Shown here: piece by piece, positions 1-8,553 of the stretch | Layout: every line of letters starts with the position of its first letter | Position numbering within the stretch: the stretch's first letter is position 1 | The notes under the pieces: model-generated | What the model was told of the DNA's origin: nothing | Databases searched by the model: none | The model's input: only the letters and a program-made list of their open reading frames with translations | Origin: Photorhabdus thracensis | GTDB taxonomy: Bacteria; Pseudomonadota; Gammaproteobacteria; Enterobacterales; Enterobacteriaceae | DNA length: 64,000 bases | Assembly: GCF_001010285.1 (NCBI RefSeq) | Contig: NZ_CP011104.1 | Span: forward strand, 2,604,001 to 2,668,000 | Direction: 5' to 3' | Translations under genes and position numbers: made by a program

Positions 1-77
1 AAGAAACTGAGTATTTGCTATCAAAATAAAAGCTGAAATATTTTGATGGGGGATCTTGTCAGGTTAATGACTTTCAT

Positions 78-108
78 AAAAATCCCGCTGAAAAAACAGT
101 GGGGTTTT
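78..108. terminator. Hairpin, possible terminator of an upstream gene
   Basis: The arms AAAATCCCGCTG and CAGTGGGGTTTT pair, allowing G-T pairs, around an A-rich loop, and a short T-run follows. No gene is seen in bases 1-134. The hairpin probably ends a transcript entering from outside the window and isolates the toxin-antitoxin promoter. Confidence 0.45.
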
Positions 109-134
109 CTATGCCTGCTGACTTGTAACAAATG

Positions 135-185
135 TTGACTAAATATAGCCTTTTGACTATATTTTATGTAGTCAGAAGGCTATAT
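135..185 (+). promoter_or_regulatory. Promoter and autoregulatory operator of the toxin-antitoxin pair
   Basis: A -35 box TTGACT (135-140), a 17-base spacer and a -10 box TATATT (158-163) form a near-ideal sigma70 promoter. An inverted repeat with 15-base arms (143-157 and 171-185, 14 of 15 positions paired) flanks the -10 box. This is where an autorepressing antitoxin would be expected to bind. The palindrome placed over the promoter also shows that translation cannot sensibly begin at the ATG at 132. Confidence 0.65.
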
Positions 186-200
186 CTTTACAGAGGCACT

Positions 201-647
201 ATGCGTACATATACACCATCATATAAACCGGTAAGCGATCAACTTTGGCGCATTGTTGGTTTTAATGCGAGCAGTGGGCCGAATCTTGTCGCTCAACTCA
301 GAAAAGGGTTGCCAACGTCTGTTATTGATGAAATTCATGTATGGTCTGGTTTTAAGAAATCTGACATCCTCAAGATGGCGGGAATTAGTACCAGAAATGT
401 GTCTCGCCGAAAATCTGGGCCACAGACACTATCCCCAGATCAAAGCGAACGCATTGCACGCTTGGTTCGTGTGACTGATGCCGCAGTTGCCTTGTTTGAG
501 GGTGATAAAGATAAAGCAGTTAATTGGATGAGTAAGCCTGTCCGAGGTCTCGGCGGTGAAACACCAGAAAGTATAATTGATTCTGAAAGCGGTGCATTGG
601 AAGTGTTGGATCTTATTGGCCGACTGGAGCATGGCGTTTTCTCATGA
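201..647 (+). CDS. Type II antitoxin, Xre/MbcA/ParS family
   Basis: This 148-residue protein has the layout of antitoxins paired with RES toxins: an N-terminal helix-turn-helix-like region (about residues 40-75, with the GISTRNVSRRKSG segment) and a C-terminal toxin-binding domain of the DUF2384 type (WM.KPVRGLGGETP near residue 110). The antitoxin should neutralise the RES enzyme and repress its own promoter. The start at 201 is chosen because a GAGG ribosome site precedes it and an upstream ATG at 132 lies inside the promoter. Its stop overlaps the toxin start (ATGA), so the two are translationally coupled. Confidence 0.85.
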   Translation: MRTYTPSYKPVSDQLWRIVGFNASSGPNLVAQLRKGLPTSVIDEIHVWSGFKKSDILKMAGISTRNVSRRKSGPQTLSPDQSERIARLVRVTDAAVALFEGDKDKAVNWMSKPVRGLGGETPESIIDSESGALEVLDLIGRLEHGVFS

Positions 648-1114
648 TTGCGTATCGGATTATTAAGAAGAAATATAAGGCTTCAGCTTGGACAGGCTAC
701 GGGGCTCAGATGCACGGAGGCCGTTGGAATCCAAAGGGATGCCCTATGTTATATCTTGCTACATCTATTTCTCTCGCCATGTTGGAAACGCTTGTACATT
801 TTGAAAATGGTGCTTTACTCGAAGAGTACCTTCTCCTAAGCATTGAGATTGATGATGAAGAAATAATCATCTTGGATAGGGAATATTTGCCATCAAATTG
901 GAACGAGAGAGTTATACCTGATGATACTCGGGCGTTGGGGAATAATTGGCTGAATTCCTGTGATTCTATAGGTCTTATTGTGCCTTCTGTTGTCGTTCCG
1001 CAAGAGAATAACCTACTTGTTAATCCGCAGCATCCTGGTTTTCGACCTTTCTTAAATAGTGTGATTATCACTGACCATTTATTTGATCCTCGATTAGATA
1101 ACATGTCTAAGTAG
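644..1114 (+). CDS. RES-domain toxin
   Basis: This 156-residue protein carries the RES family signature: an N-terminal YRI segment, the GGRWNPKG motif (about residues 26-33), a YLATSISLAMLETL helix and an ending typical of the family. RES toxins (MbcT, ParT and relatives) attack NAD+ or transfer ADP-ribose, starving the cell until antitoxin is restored. The length is normal and no motif is lost, so the pair looks functional. It overlaps the antitoxin gene by four bases. The enzyme activity is taken from the family and was not read from this sequence. Confidence 0.87.
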   Translation: MIAYRIIKKKYKASAWTGYGAQMHGGRWNPKGCPMLYLATSISLAMLETLVHFENGALLEEYLLLSIEIDDEEIIILDREYLPSNWNERVIPDDTRALGNNWLNSCDSIGLIVPSVVVPQENNLLVNPQHPGFRPFLNSVIITDHLFDPRLDNMSK

Positions 1115-1143
1115 CTCCTCCCCTATATTTTCTTATTTTTTAT

Positions 1144-1172
1144 AACCAATATTGCTATGCCGGATATTGGTT
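1144..1172 (+). terminator. Terminator-like hairpin after the RES toxin gene
   Basis: Nine-base perfect arms AACCAATAT and ATATTGGTT surround an 11-base loop. A T-rich stretch (TTTTTTA) follows within 15 bases. Its place 30 bases after the toxin stop suits a terminator separating this pair from the polyketide operon. Confidence 0.5.
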
Positions 1173-1485
1173 TGTATCGCCTGTTTTTTAGATTAAATGG
1201 TTATATTTCTATACATATAAGTATTAATCAATAGTGAAGCATAACTATAACAGGCTATTTGGTTAAAAAAATATGATGGGTTTATATAATTACATGATGG
1301 AATATGATGATATTATAAGTTGTTGTAAATATAACGTTAATATATTATTGATATGAATCAGAAATTGTGAATGTTTTTTGTTAATGCTGACAGAAGTTGT
1401 CACTGAATTGTGAATAATACTTATGAAGGGTAACCGTAGTTTTTTGTAAATAAAAATAATATAAATAACGATAGGAATAATTTAG
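1173..1485 (+). promoter_or_regulatory. Upstream region of the anthraquinone operon with repeated motif
   Basis: This AT-rich gap must hold the operon promoter. The 10-base motif AATTGTGAAT occurs twice in direct orientation (1363-1372 and 1406-1415), 43 bases apart, about four helical turns. Between them lies the small inverted repeat TGACA-GAAGT-TGTCA (1388-1402). These are candidate sites for the WYL-domain activator found downstream of the cluster. No confident -35/-10 pair could be chosen in the AT-rich background. Confidence 0.4.
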
Positions 1486-2262
1486 ATGAAATATGCCTTT
1501 ATTACCGGTGCAACAGGAGATATTGGTTTCGCAATTACAGAAAAACTATCTGAGGATGGTTTTGAGCCAATATTATTATCACGCACTCCTGAGCGTCTCG
1601 ATAATGCAATTAGTAAGCTACGTAATAAATATGGTAATCAATTTGCAAAAAAAATAGTTTGTGATGTTTCTGATCATGAAGATGTCAGCAAAGCTTTTGA
1701 TCAACTTGATCTTGAAAATAATAAGTTATCCGTACTGGTGAATTGTGCAGGTATTTCCGGTGGTGGAATTACTGCTGACATAAGTCCTCAAACTTGGCAA
1801 AATATAATAAACGTTAATTTAAATGGCACTTACTTTGTCATACATGAAGTTCTGACAAGAAAACTAATTCTATCTGGTGGAAGAATTATCAATATTGCGT
1901 CAACCGGAGGCAAGCAAGGTGTTATTTATGGCACGCCATATTCCGCCTCTAAACATGGTGTTGTCGGTCTCACCAAATCCTTGGGGCTTGAATTAGCGCG
2001 TAATGGTTCAGGCGTCACCGTGAATGCAGTTTGCCCTGGGTTTGTTGAAAGTGACATGGCCGTGCGTGTCAGAGAACATTACGCTAAGATTTGGGGTACT
2101 GATAAAGAAGAAACGAAAAGAAGAGTAGAAGAACGTGTTCCTATCGGAAGATATGTTGAACCTAATGAAGTGGCTGAAATGGTTTCTTATCTCGCATCTC
2201 CGCTCGCTGGGGCTGTAACCGCTCAGGCGCTTAATGTGTGTGGTGGATTAGGTAATTACTGA
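1486..2262 (+). CDS. antA: Polyketide ketoreductase (SDR family), AntA-like
   Basis: This is a 258-residue short-chain dehydrogenase. The NADPH-binding TGATGDIG motif is at residues 8-15, NCAG near residue 86, and the catalytic Tyr and Lys sit in YSASK near residue 153. In the Photorhabdus anthraquinone pathway this enzyme reduces one carbonyl of the ACP-bound octaketide (C-9 by type II PKS convention) before ring closure. It is the first gene of a tight block of nine, two bases ahead of the phosphopantetheinyl transferase gene. The symbol rests on the whole gene order matching antA-I. The fold alone could be any FabG-like enzyme. Confidence 0.88.
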   Translation: MKYAFITGATGDIGFAITEKLSEDGFEPILLSRTPERLDNAISKLRNKYGNQFAKKIVCDVSDHEDVSKAFDQLDLENNKLSVLVNCAGISGGGITADISPQTWQNIINVNLNGTYFVIHEVLTRKLILSGGRIINIASTGGKQGVIYGTPYSASKHGVVGLTKSLGLELARNGSGVTVNAVCPGFVESDMAVRVREHYAKIWGTDKEETKRRVEERVPIGRYVEPNEVAEMVSYLASPLAGAVTAQALNVCGGLGNY

Positions 2263-2264
2263 TC

Positions 2265-2978
2265 ATGGGAAATATTTCTTTATCATCTGATTTTTTTGAT
2301 CTTTGGATTATAAAAATCGATGATATTGATTTAGTGTCTATTGAACAGTTAGTTTATGGTTCTGATATTACTCGCCATAATCAGATCTGTTTAGCGGATA
2401 GAAGAAAAAAGTTTATATTTAGAAGGGTTGCATTGCGTTATGTTTTAAATCAATATCTATCGGATTATGAAATAATAACGAATGATAACGGAAAGCCTTA
2501 TATATCTACGGGGAAAGACTTCAAATACTATTTTTCACTGAGTGCCTCAGGCAATTATTGTGCCATTGGCCTTAGTTCAAGAGAGATGGGTGTTGATATT
2601 GAAGTCACTCCTTCTAAGATAAAAATCTTAGAAATTATTGAGTATTTTATTAAGGATGAAAAACTGGAGTATATGAAAGGTATCCTGTTAAAACAACCAT
2701 TAGGTGTCAGCTCGGGATTTAAGAATTATTATTGTTTAATATCATTATATTATTGGGTTAGACTTGAGGCATATATTAAATTATTTGCTTCGACTTTGCA
2801 TGAAGAGTTATTGGTTAATAACGCTGCTTCTGTGAAAAATATGAAAGATTTGGAGGAAAGTACATTGCTAATTCATAATCAGGAATTTGTTTGTGCTTTG
2901 TCTCAAAAGAAGATAATTTCCACTCCGAATATTAAGAGAAGAAACTACTCCGAAATTATAAGGAACAAAGATGAATAA
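2265..2978 (+). CDS. antB: 4'-phosphopantetheinyl transferase (Sfp type), AntB-like
   Basis: This 237-residue protein shows the Sfp-type signatures: MGVDIEVTP near residue 109, where Asp and Glu bind Mg2+, and a variant of W..KEA..K reading WVRLEAYIK near residue 165. The usual Lys is replaced by Arg-Leu in the middle of that motif. It should load the phosphopantetheine arm onto the ACP encoded by antF. It starts two bases after antA and overlaps antC by eight bases. Having a dedicated transferase inside the cluster is a known feature of the Photorhabdus anthraquinone genes. Confidence 0.87.
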   Translation: MGNISLSSDFFDLWIIKIDDIDLVSIEQLVYGSDITRHNQICLADRRKKFIFRRVALRYVLNQYLSDYEIITNDNGKPYISTGKDFKYYFSLSASGNYCAIGLSSREMGVDIEVTPSKIKILEIIEYFIKDEKLEYMKGILLKQPLGVSSGFKNYYCLISLYYWVRLEAYIKLFASTLHEELLVNNAASVKNMKDLEESTLLIHNQEFVCALSQKKIISTPNIKRRNYSEIIRNKDE

Positions 2979-3798
2979 TATTATTGATTTAAGTGTTCCT
3001 ATAGATAGTGATTTTTGGGAGCCTGAAAAAGTCACGAGGGAAATAGTCGATCATAAAGAAGGTGCCAATAAATTAGGTGAGAGTTATTTGTATTTCCATA
3101 CCAGTTCATGGTGGAAAAGAGTCTTTATAAAACTCTTCAAACGCAAAAAGTGGATAATTGATCATAATGATTTCCCTGATGGTATGGGATTATCACTGAT
3201 GCATTATCGACTGACAACTCATACCGGAACGCATATTGATGCACCTTATCACTATGGGTGGCATAAAGGGCAAGAGCAGCCGGCAACAATTACCGATATT
3301 CCTTTGGATTGGTTTTATAGTCATGGTGTATTACTTGATTTTAGCCAAAATGATCAATTAATTGATAAACAGGCGGTAGAAAACAAGTTAAAGGAAATCA
3401 ATTATAAAATAAAAGCAAATGATATTGTTCTTATAAGTACTGGTGCTGATAAATTAGTAGGCTCAAAATCCTATTTTACTCACTATAGAGCGATTGAAAG
3501 CAGCGCTGTTCAATGGTTAGTAGAGCAAGGTGTAAAGATTATTGGAACAGACGCCTTCAGTTTTGATCGGCCGTTTATAGAGATGATTAACGATTATAAA
3601 AAGACAGGGAACAAAGCTTACTTATGGCCTTCTCATTTTATCGGACGGGATCGTCCTTATTTGCAAATAGAACGACTTTGTAATTTAAACAGTATTCCTA
3701 AACCTTATGGATTTAAGGTGTGTTGTTTTCCAATAAAATTAGAGAAAGCGGATGCTTCATGGAGTCGGGTTGTTGCAATATTTGATAAGGATATATAA
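2971..3798 (+). CDS. antC: Polyketide cyclase of the kynurenine-formamidase fold, AntC-like
   Basis: This 275-residue protein has the metal-binding HTGTHIDAPYHYGWH motif (about residues 84-98) that defines the cyclase/kynurenine formamidase-like family, plus a GTDAFSFD segment near residue 190. In the ant pathway it is assigned to a late ring cyclisation. The 5' end overlaps antB by eight bases. A 438-base gap, unusual for this cluster, separates it from antD. Confidence 0.85.
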   Translation: MNNIIDLSVPIDSDFWEPEKVTREIVDHKEGANKLGESYLYFHTSSWWKRVFIKLFKRKKWIIDHNDFPDGMGLSLMHYRLTTHTGTHIDAPYHYGWHKGQEQPATITDIPLDWFYSHGVLLDFSQNDQLIDKQAVENKLKEINYKIKANDIVLISTGADKLVGSKSYFTHYRAIESSAVQWLVEQGVKIIGTDAFSFDRPFIEMINDYKKTGNKAYLWPSHFIGRDRPYLQIERLCNLNSIPKPYGFKVCCFPIKLEKADASWSRVVAIFDKDI

Positions 3799-4236
3799 CT
3801 GACTGCATTGTGAATATAAAAGAAGTTTCAATGGTTAATGTTATATAAGGCAGAGAGAGATAGATTATCTTTGCTGTGTTTTATTATGAGCAGTTATATC
3901 AGCTCTATTGTAATAAATTTGTCATCTCCTTTCTGGATGATTTTTAAGAGTAAATTGAGCGATTAAGAAAAAGGCTGAATTATTATCTATAAAGATCGAA
4001 TGGAGTTAACTTAATTTGGTTTAATCTGGAATATTCATGTCATTCCTGCATGTTTGGCACATGATAAGTCAGTGAGAGACGCAAATTGATATTTAAAGGG
4101 AGTTATGGTTGGGCTTGGTGCTCATTCTCAAGAGTTTTGGTTAGGAGATAAAGATCAAATATATATATGACAAATATTAATTTAAAAATAATTAAAGTAG
4201 TTTGAGATAACTACTTTCAGATAGGGATTTTCTTAA
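3799..4236 (+). promoter_or_regulatory. Long gap inside the ant operon with leader ORF and hairpin
   Basis: All other neighbouring genes in the cluster are at most about 25 bases apart, but here 438 bases hold no full gene. Three things can be seen. A third near-copy of the upstream motif (ATTGTGAAT, 3807-3815) lies just after antC. A 21-codon ORF (4105-4170) has a GGGAG ribosome site and ends 24 bases before a hairpin. The hairpin has perfect 9-base arms AAAGTAGTT/AACTACTTT (4194-4202 and 4209-4217) directly ahead of antD. There is no T-run after it, so it is not a simple terminator. Confidence 0.4.
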
Positions 4237-5601
4237 ATGAAAATGGGTAAATTTTATGTGAATAAAACTTACCTGACAATAAATCTGTATTCTATTTCTA
4301 TCGAGATAACTATTGTGATAATAAATAACAGAAATGAATCTCAAACACAGAAAGTGGTGGTGACAGGGTTAGGTGTTATTTCACCAACAGGTATTGGCAT
4401 TAATGAATTTTGGGACAATATTCATAATGGGAAATCAGGGGTCAGTGAATATAAATGGGGAAGAAAAAAATTCGGATTCAAAAGCGGAGCTATAGGAAAA
4501 GTTGGCGATATTGATATCAATAACAAAGAATATGTTTTGCAAAATGAGCATAAATATCTGCGGTTTGCTTTGGATGCCTCCGAGATGGCAATGCAAGATG
4601 CAAATTTAACGCCTTCAGAAATTGACGGTAAACGCTTTGGTGTTGCAATTGCAACAGCTATTGCCGATGCTGCTGGAATGGAAGAGTGTTTGCTCAGAAT
4701 TACCCATGGAGGTAAAGAAGAGATCAGCCCTGATTTAATTCAACCAGAGGATTACGATAGCTTTGATTTCAGTTCTGCGGCAACCTCTGTAGCGAAAAAG
4801 TATGGTGCGTCCATGTCGGTGAGTAATATATCAACGGGATGTGCGGCAGGACTTGATGCTTTAGGTATTGCTCTTGAACATATTCGTTATGGAAGAGCCG
4901 ATGTCATGCTGGCTGGCGCAAGTGAAGCTCCGCTTTGTCCGCTGTCTATTGGCTCTTTTGAGGCTTTAGGGGCGTTGTCATCAAGAGAGCTGGAAAATCA
5001 GCAATCGGCAACCTGTCCTTTTTCTCTTGAACGTGATGGATTTGTTATTGCTGAAGGATGTGGAATATTAGTTTTAGAGTCTTATGAACATGCGAAGAAG
5101 CGTGGAGCACATATCTATGCTGAATTAGTAGGGTATGCATCAGTCAATAATGCTTATCATATGACGGATTTGCCCGCTGATGGATTGGCAATGGCACGAT
5201 GCATTGATATGGCATTGAAAGATGCCAAGGTTGCCCCATCAGCTGTAAATTATATTAGTGCGCATGGAAGTTCTACGGCTCAAAATGATATTAATGAATC
5301 AAATGCAATTAAATTTATTTTGGGGGAAAAAGCATTTGATATTCCAATTAACTCATTAAAGTCAATGACAGGCCATGCTTTAGCTGCCGCTAATGCGATA
5401 GAATCTGTTGCATTATGCCTGGAAATAGAAAGGCAATATATTCACCCAACAATTAATTATCAAACCCCGGATCCTGATTGCGATTTAGATTATATTCCTA
5501 ATCAAGGTTGCGTATATCCCATTGACACCGCGTTAAAATTGTCCAGTGGTTTTTCCGGTATTCACAGTGTTATTGTTATGAGGGCAGTTAACAATGCGTA
5601 G
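4237..5601 (+). CDS. antD: Type II PKS ketosynthase alpha, AntD-like
   Basis: This is a ketosynthase with the full catalytic set: the Cys in STGCAAGLDAL (near residue 206), the His of SAHGSSTAQND (near 345) and the His of SMTGHALAA (near 382). With the chain-length factor AntE and the ACP it builds the polyketide chain from malonyl units. As read from 4237 it carries about 40 residues ahead of the usual ketosynthase beginning KVVVTGLG, an abnormal extension without family support. An in-frame GTG at 4315 would give a normal N-terminus but has only a weak ribosome site. The end overlaps antE by eight bases. Confidence 0.88.
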   Translation: MKMGKFYVNKTYLTINLYSISIEITIVIINNRNESQTQKVVVTGLGVISPTGIGINEFWDNIHNGKSGVSEYKWGRKKFGFKSGAIGKVGDIDINNKEYVLQNEHKYLRFALDASEMAMQDANLTPSEIDGKRFGVAIATAIADAAGMEECLLRITHGGKEEISPDLIQPEDYDSFDFSSAATSVAKKYGASMSVSNISTGCAAGLDALGIALEHIRYGRADVMLAGASEAPLCPLSIGSFEALGALSSRELENQQSATCPFSLERDGFVIAEGCGILVLESYEHAKKRGAHIYAELVGYASVNNAYHMTDLPADGLAMARCIDMALKDAKVAPSAVNYISAHGSSTAQNDINESNAIKFILGEKAFDIPINSLKSMTGHALAAANAIESVALCLEIERQYIHPTINYQTPDPDCDLDYIPNQGCVYPIDTALKLSSGFSGIHSVIVMRAVNNA

Positions 5602-6703
5602 AAGAGTTGTTGTTACCGGTGTTGGCGCAATACATCCTGATGGCAAGGATGTGACATCCATCAAGTCAAATTTGATTCAGAAGCTCTTGGGCCAAAACTC
5701 GATAAATAATATGACCTCAAGCCCTGTAATAAGGACATTGAGTGATCCCGATGAAAAAAAATATATCAATAATCGCTTAAAGCGTAAAATTGATGACTTT
5801 TCTATTTATGGTATCGTCGCTGTTGAGATGGCATTAAAAGAGAGTAAATTAGATTTAGACAAGATTGATCCTAATCGCGTTGGGATATATGTTGGAAATT
5901 GCTTTGGTGGATGGAAACATATTGAAGACGAAGTGAAAGCGCTCCATATTGAAGGAATACAGGGAATGGGTCCTTATGTTGCTACGGCATGGTTCCCTGC
6001 TGCACTTCAGGGGCAGTTATCACTTCTTTATGGTTTTAGTGCACAATCTAAAACATTTTCTACATCGGATGTGGCAGGGATACAAGCAATAGGTTATGCG
6101 GCTGACGCTATTTCTAATGGTGTAGCGGAAGTTATGTTATGTGGTGCGTCAGAACATCTTTCGAGCCCATTAGTTAAAAATTTACTGGAGCAGAGATCAG
6201 CACAGAGAAATTCTGAAATATTTGGTGAAAAATTACCAGAAAATTTCTCGGAAGGTGCTGCATTTCTGGTTATAGAAGAAATGCAACATGCTTTAGAACG
6301 TGGCGCTTCGATATTGTGTGAATTAACCGGCTTTATTGATTATTTTTCACCTGATAAAAATACAAGAAATGACACCTTGGAATATATTGCTGAACTATTC
6401 AGCCATAATGAGAATTCTGCATTTATTATGGATGGAATATATGATGATGAAAAGGAAATAACGAGTAAAGTATTCTCAGATAAAAATATAAAAACATCTT
6501 TTGTAAATCTGAGGCCTTATTTAAATAATCAATTTTCGGTCAGTGGCGTGATTGATTCGGTCCTGGCTTCGTCATTCTTATCAGAAAATAATGGTGAACA
6601 GCAGTCTATTACAATAAATGAACTTTCAAATACTAATCAAATAGTTATTCAGCGTCTCAGTAACAAAGGTCATGTGTGCGCGTTGAGTTTTTCAGCTATT
6701 TAA
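5594..6703 (+). CDS. antE: Chain-length factor (ketosynthase beta), AntE-like
   Basis: This 369-residue ketosynthase-fold protein has lost the active-site Cys. The corresponding stretch reads FSTSDVAGIQAIGYA, and the C-terminal catalytic His motifs are absent. That is the hallmark of a chain-length factor, which pairs with AntD and sets product length. It is somewhat shorter than typical chain-length factors of about 400 residues, with a degenerate C-terminal half. It overlaps antD by eight bases, as expected for a heterodimer made in equal amounts. Confidence 0.86.
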   Translation: MRRRVVVTGVGAIHPDGKDVTSIKSNLIQKLLGQNSINNMTSSPVIRTLSDPDEKKYINNRLKRKIDDFSIYGIVAVEMALKESKLDLDKIDPNRVGIYVGNCFGGWKHIEDEVKALHIEGIQGMGPYVATAWFPAALQGQLSLLYGFSAQSKTFSTSDVAGIQAIGYAADAISNGVAEVMLCGASEHLSSPLVKNLLEQRSAQRNSEIFGEKLPENFSEGAAFLVIEEMQHALERGASILCELTGFIDYFSPDKNTRNDTLEYIAELFSHNENSAFIMDGIYDDEKEITSKVFSDKNIKTSFVNLRPYLNNQFSVSGVIDSVLASSFLSENNGEQQSITINELSNTNQIVIQRLSNKGHVCALSFSAI

Positions 6704-6736
6704 TCTCTAAAATATTTAAATGTGCGAGTGAAATAT

Positions 6737-6985
6737 ATGAATAACAATCCAGAAGTAAAAATAAAAACTATTTTATCATCTTTTGTTAATATTAATTTTG
6801 ATGATTTCAATATGGATGCAGATCTTACCCAAGCTTATGATATGGATTCTACGGAATTAGCTGACTTAGCAAAAGAAATTGGGAAAGAATTTGGTATTTC
6901 TGTGACCAAAAGTCAATTCAGTAATTGGGAAACAGGAAGAGCTGTCCTTGATTTCGTCTCAGCAAATTTAAGTGATAAAAATTAA
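6737..6985 (+). CDS. antF: Acyl carrier protein, AntF-like
   Basis: This small acidic protein of about 82 residues has the four-helix ACP pattern. The phosphopantetheine attachment Ser lies in [12 protein letters not shown] (about residue 38), a variant of the usual DSL motif with Thr after Ser. It tethers the growing polyketide. The start at 6737 is preferred over the GTG at 6722 because GAGTGA lies at the right distance from it. Confidence 0.85.
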   Translation: MNNNPEVKIKTILSSFVNINFDDFNMDADLTQAYDMDSTELADLAKEIGKEFGISVTKSQFSNWETGRAVLDFVSANLSDKN

Positions 6986-7008
6986 TTTTTAATAAAAGGG
7001 AAGCAGAA

Positions 7009-8553
7009 ATGAAGCTAATTTCTATGTTGTTACATTCAGAGCGTGATAATTTAAATAACGATTGTATTATCACTAAGGATTTTCATTATACAAGAAAAGA
7101 GATAATATTTTCTGTTTCCCATTTAATTGATGATTTAAGTAATAGAGGAATTCATAAAGATAATAAAATTATCGTTATATTTGAACATGATGAATTAGGC
7201 ATTTTCTTCTTGGCTGCGGCCAGTGCTATGGGGTTGCATTTGTTAATGCCTTATAATTTATCATCAGCGACAATCGATGAATGGATCAATTTTACCAATG
7301 AAGTCCAATACGATTTTGTTGTTTATCTTAAAAAAGATAAATATTTTGTTGAAAAATTAAAAGAAAACGGCATCAATGTTATTGATGTTTCAGATCATGA
7401 GATCAGCGCTAATGATATAGAAGAAACCCCAGTTATTACCTACTCACCACAATCTATTGCTAATTTTATTGTACTTTTTACGAGTGGAAGTACTGGCAAA
7501 CCGAAAGCAATTAGTATTTCAGAATCCTTAGTATGTCAACGAATTTGCACAGTAACAGAAAAATTAAAGTTTAGTCAGGATGCTAAAATATTTATGTCAG
7601 GTTTATTGAATAATACTACCGGCGTGATTTTCTCTTTCGGTGCATTATTACATCAGTCAATACTTTTTATACCAGAAGACAGGAATATAGAGGAATGGCC
7701 TGCTTATATTTCCGGTAATAAAATTACGCATATTATGTTACGCCCAGAGTCGATGAAATTATTTGTTAAATCGGCAGAAGAATATGATATTGATCTAACT
7801 TGTTTACACGTTGTTGCTTATGGGGCTGCGGCTATGCCGCCCAGTGTACTTGAGAAAGGTCGTAAATTAATAGGCTGTGAATGGATGCAGGGATACGGAT
7901 TAAGTGAAACTTATGGTCCGTTCTGCTGGGTGGATGAGCAAGATCATCGTGATAAAAGATATCTCGACTCAGTTTATTGTGTTGGAAAGATTGATAATAC
8001 ATTGGAAGTTGCTATTAAACCCATTACCGGCTCATCTGATAATATTGGAGAAATTATACTAAGAGGTAACAGTATAATGGAAGGATATTATGATGTGATT
8101 TCTGGGAAAGTCACTCCCCCTGATGAATGGTTTGCTACCGGTGATCTGGGTTATATCGATGACGATGATTATTTAATTTTAAAGGGACGTAAGCAAAATA
8201 CATTTATGAGTGCTAACGGACATAGGATTTACCCTGAAGAAGTTGAATCTATTTTATCAAGAATACCCAATGTGAATGTTGCTACTGTTGTTGGTTTTTC
8301 TTTCCATGAAAATGGTGTTGCTATTGACCAACCTGTTGCCTGTATGAGTGGCGATATATCGAAGAAATTATTACCTGAAATTGAAAATATTCTTTCATCA
8401 TTTCTGAGTGCTAAATTAAGTCAGGAAAAATGGCCAGACTGGTTCTATGTTACTGGTGAGTCTTTTCCGAAAAGCCATAACGATAAGATACTAAAATCAG
8501 AGTTAATTAAATCAATCGATCCTAAAAAATTATTTAAATTGAGGAATAAATAA
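7009..8553 (+). CDS. antG: Acyl-CoA ligase of the ANL family, AntG-like
   Basis: This is a 514-residue adenylating enzyme. The P-loop LFTSGSTGKPKA is near residue 158, followed by GYGLSETYGP near 300, a TGDLGY motif near 378 and the C-terminal hinge region after it. In the anthraquinone pathway AntG acts with the hydrolase AntI in processing the shortened chain. It has been described as an unusual ligase needed for ACP activation or priming, and the exact role cannot be read here. It follows antF by 23 bases, and its stop overlaps the antH start. Confidence 0.85.
   Translation: MKLISMLLHSERDNLNNDCIITKDFHYTRKEIIFSVSHLIDDLSNRGIHKDNKIIVIFEHDELGIFFLAAASAMGLHLLMPYNLSSATIDEWINFTNEVQYDFVVYLKKDKYFVEKLKENGINVIDVSDHEISANDIEETPVITYSPQSIANFIVLFTSGSTGKPKAISISESLVCQRICTVTEKLKFSQDAKIFMSGLLNNTTGVIFSFGALLHQSILFIPEDRNIEEWPAYISGNKITHIMLRPESMKLFVKSAEEYDIDLTCLHVVAYGAAAMPPSVLEKGRKLIGCEWMQGYGLSETYGPFCWVDEQDHRDKRYLDSVYCVGKIDNTLEVAIKPITGSSDNIGEIILRGNSIMEGYYDVISGKVTPPDEWFATGDLGYIDDDDYLILKGRKQNTFMSANGHRIYPEEVESILSRIPNVNVATVVGFSFHENGVAIDQPVACMSGDISKKLLPEIENILSSFLSAKLSQEKWPDWFYVTGESFPKSHNDKILKSELIKSIDPKKLFKLRNK

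Noticed and set aside
132-200. Longer N-terminus of the Xre-type antitoxin from the ATG at 132
   Set aside because: This stretch contains the promoter and operator palindrome, and the ATG at 201 has the ribosome site.
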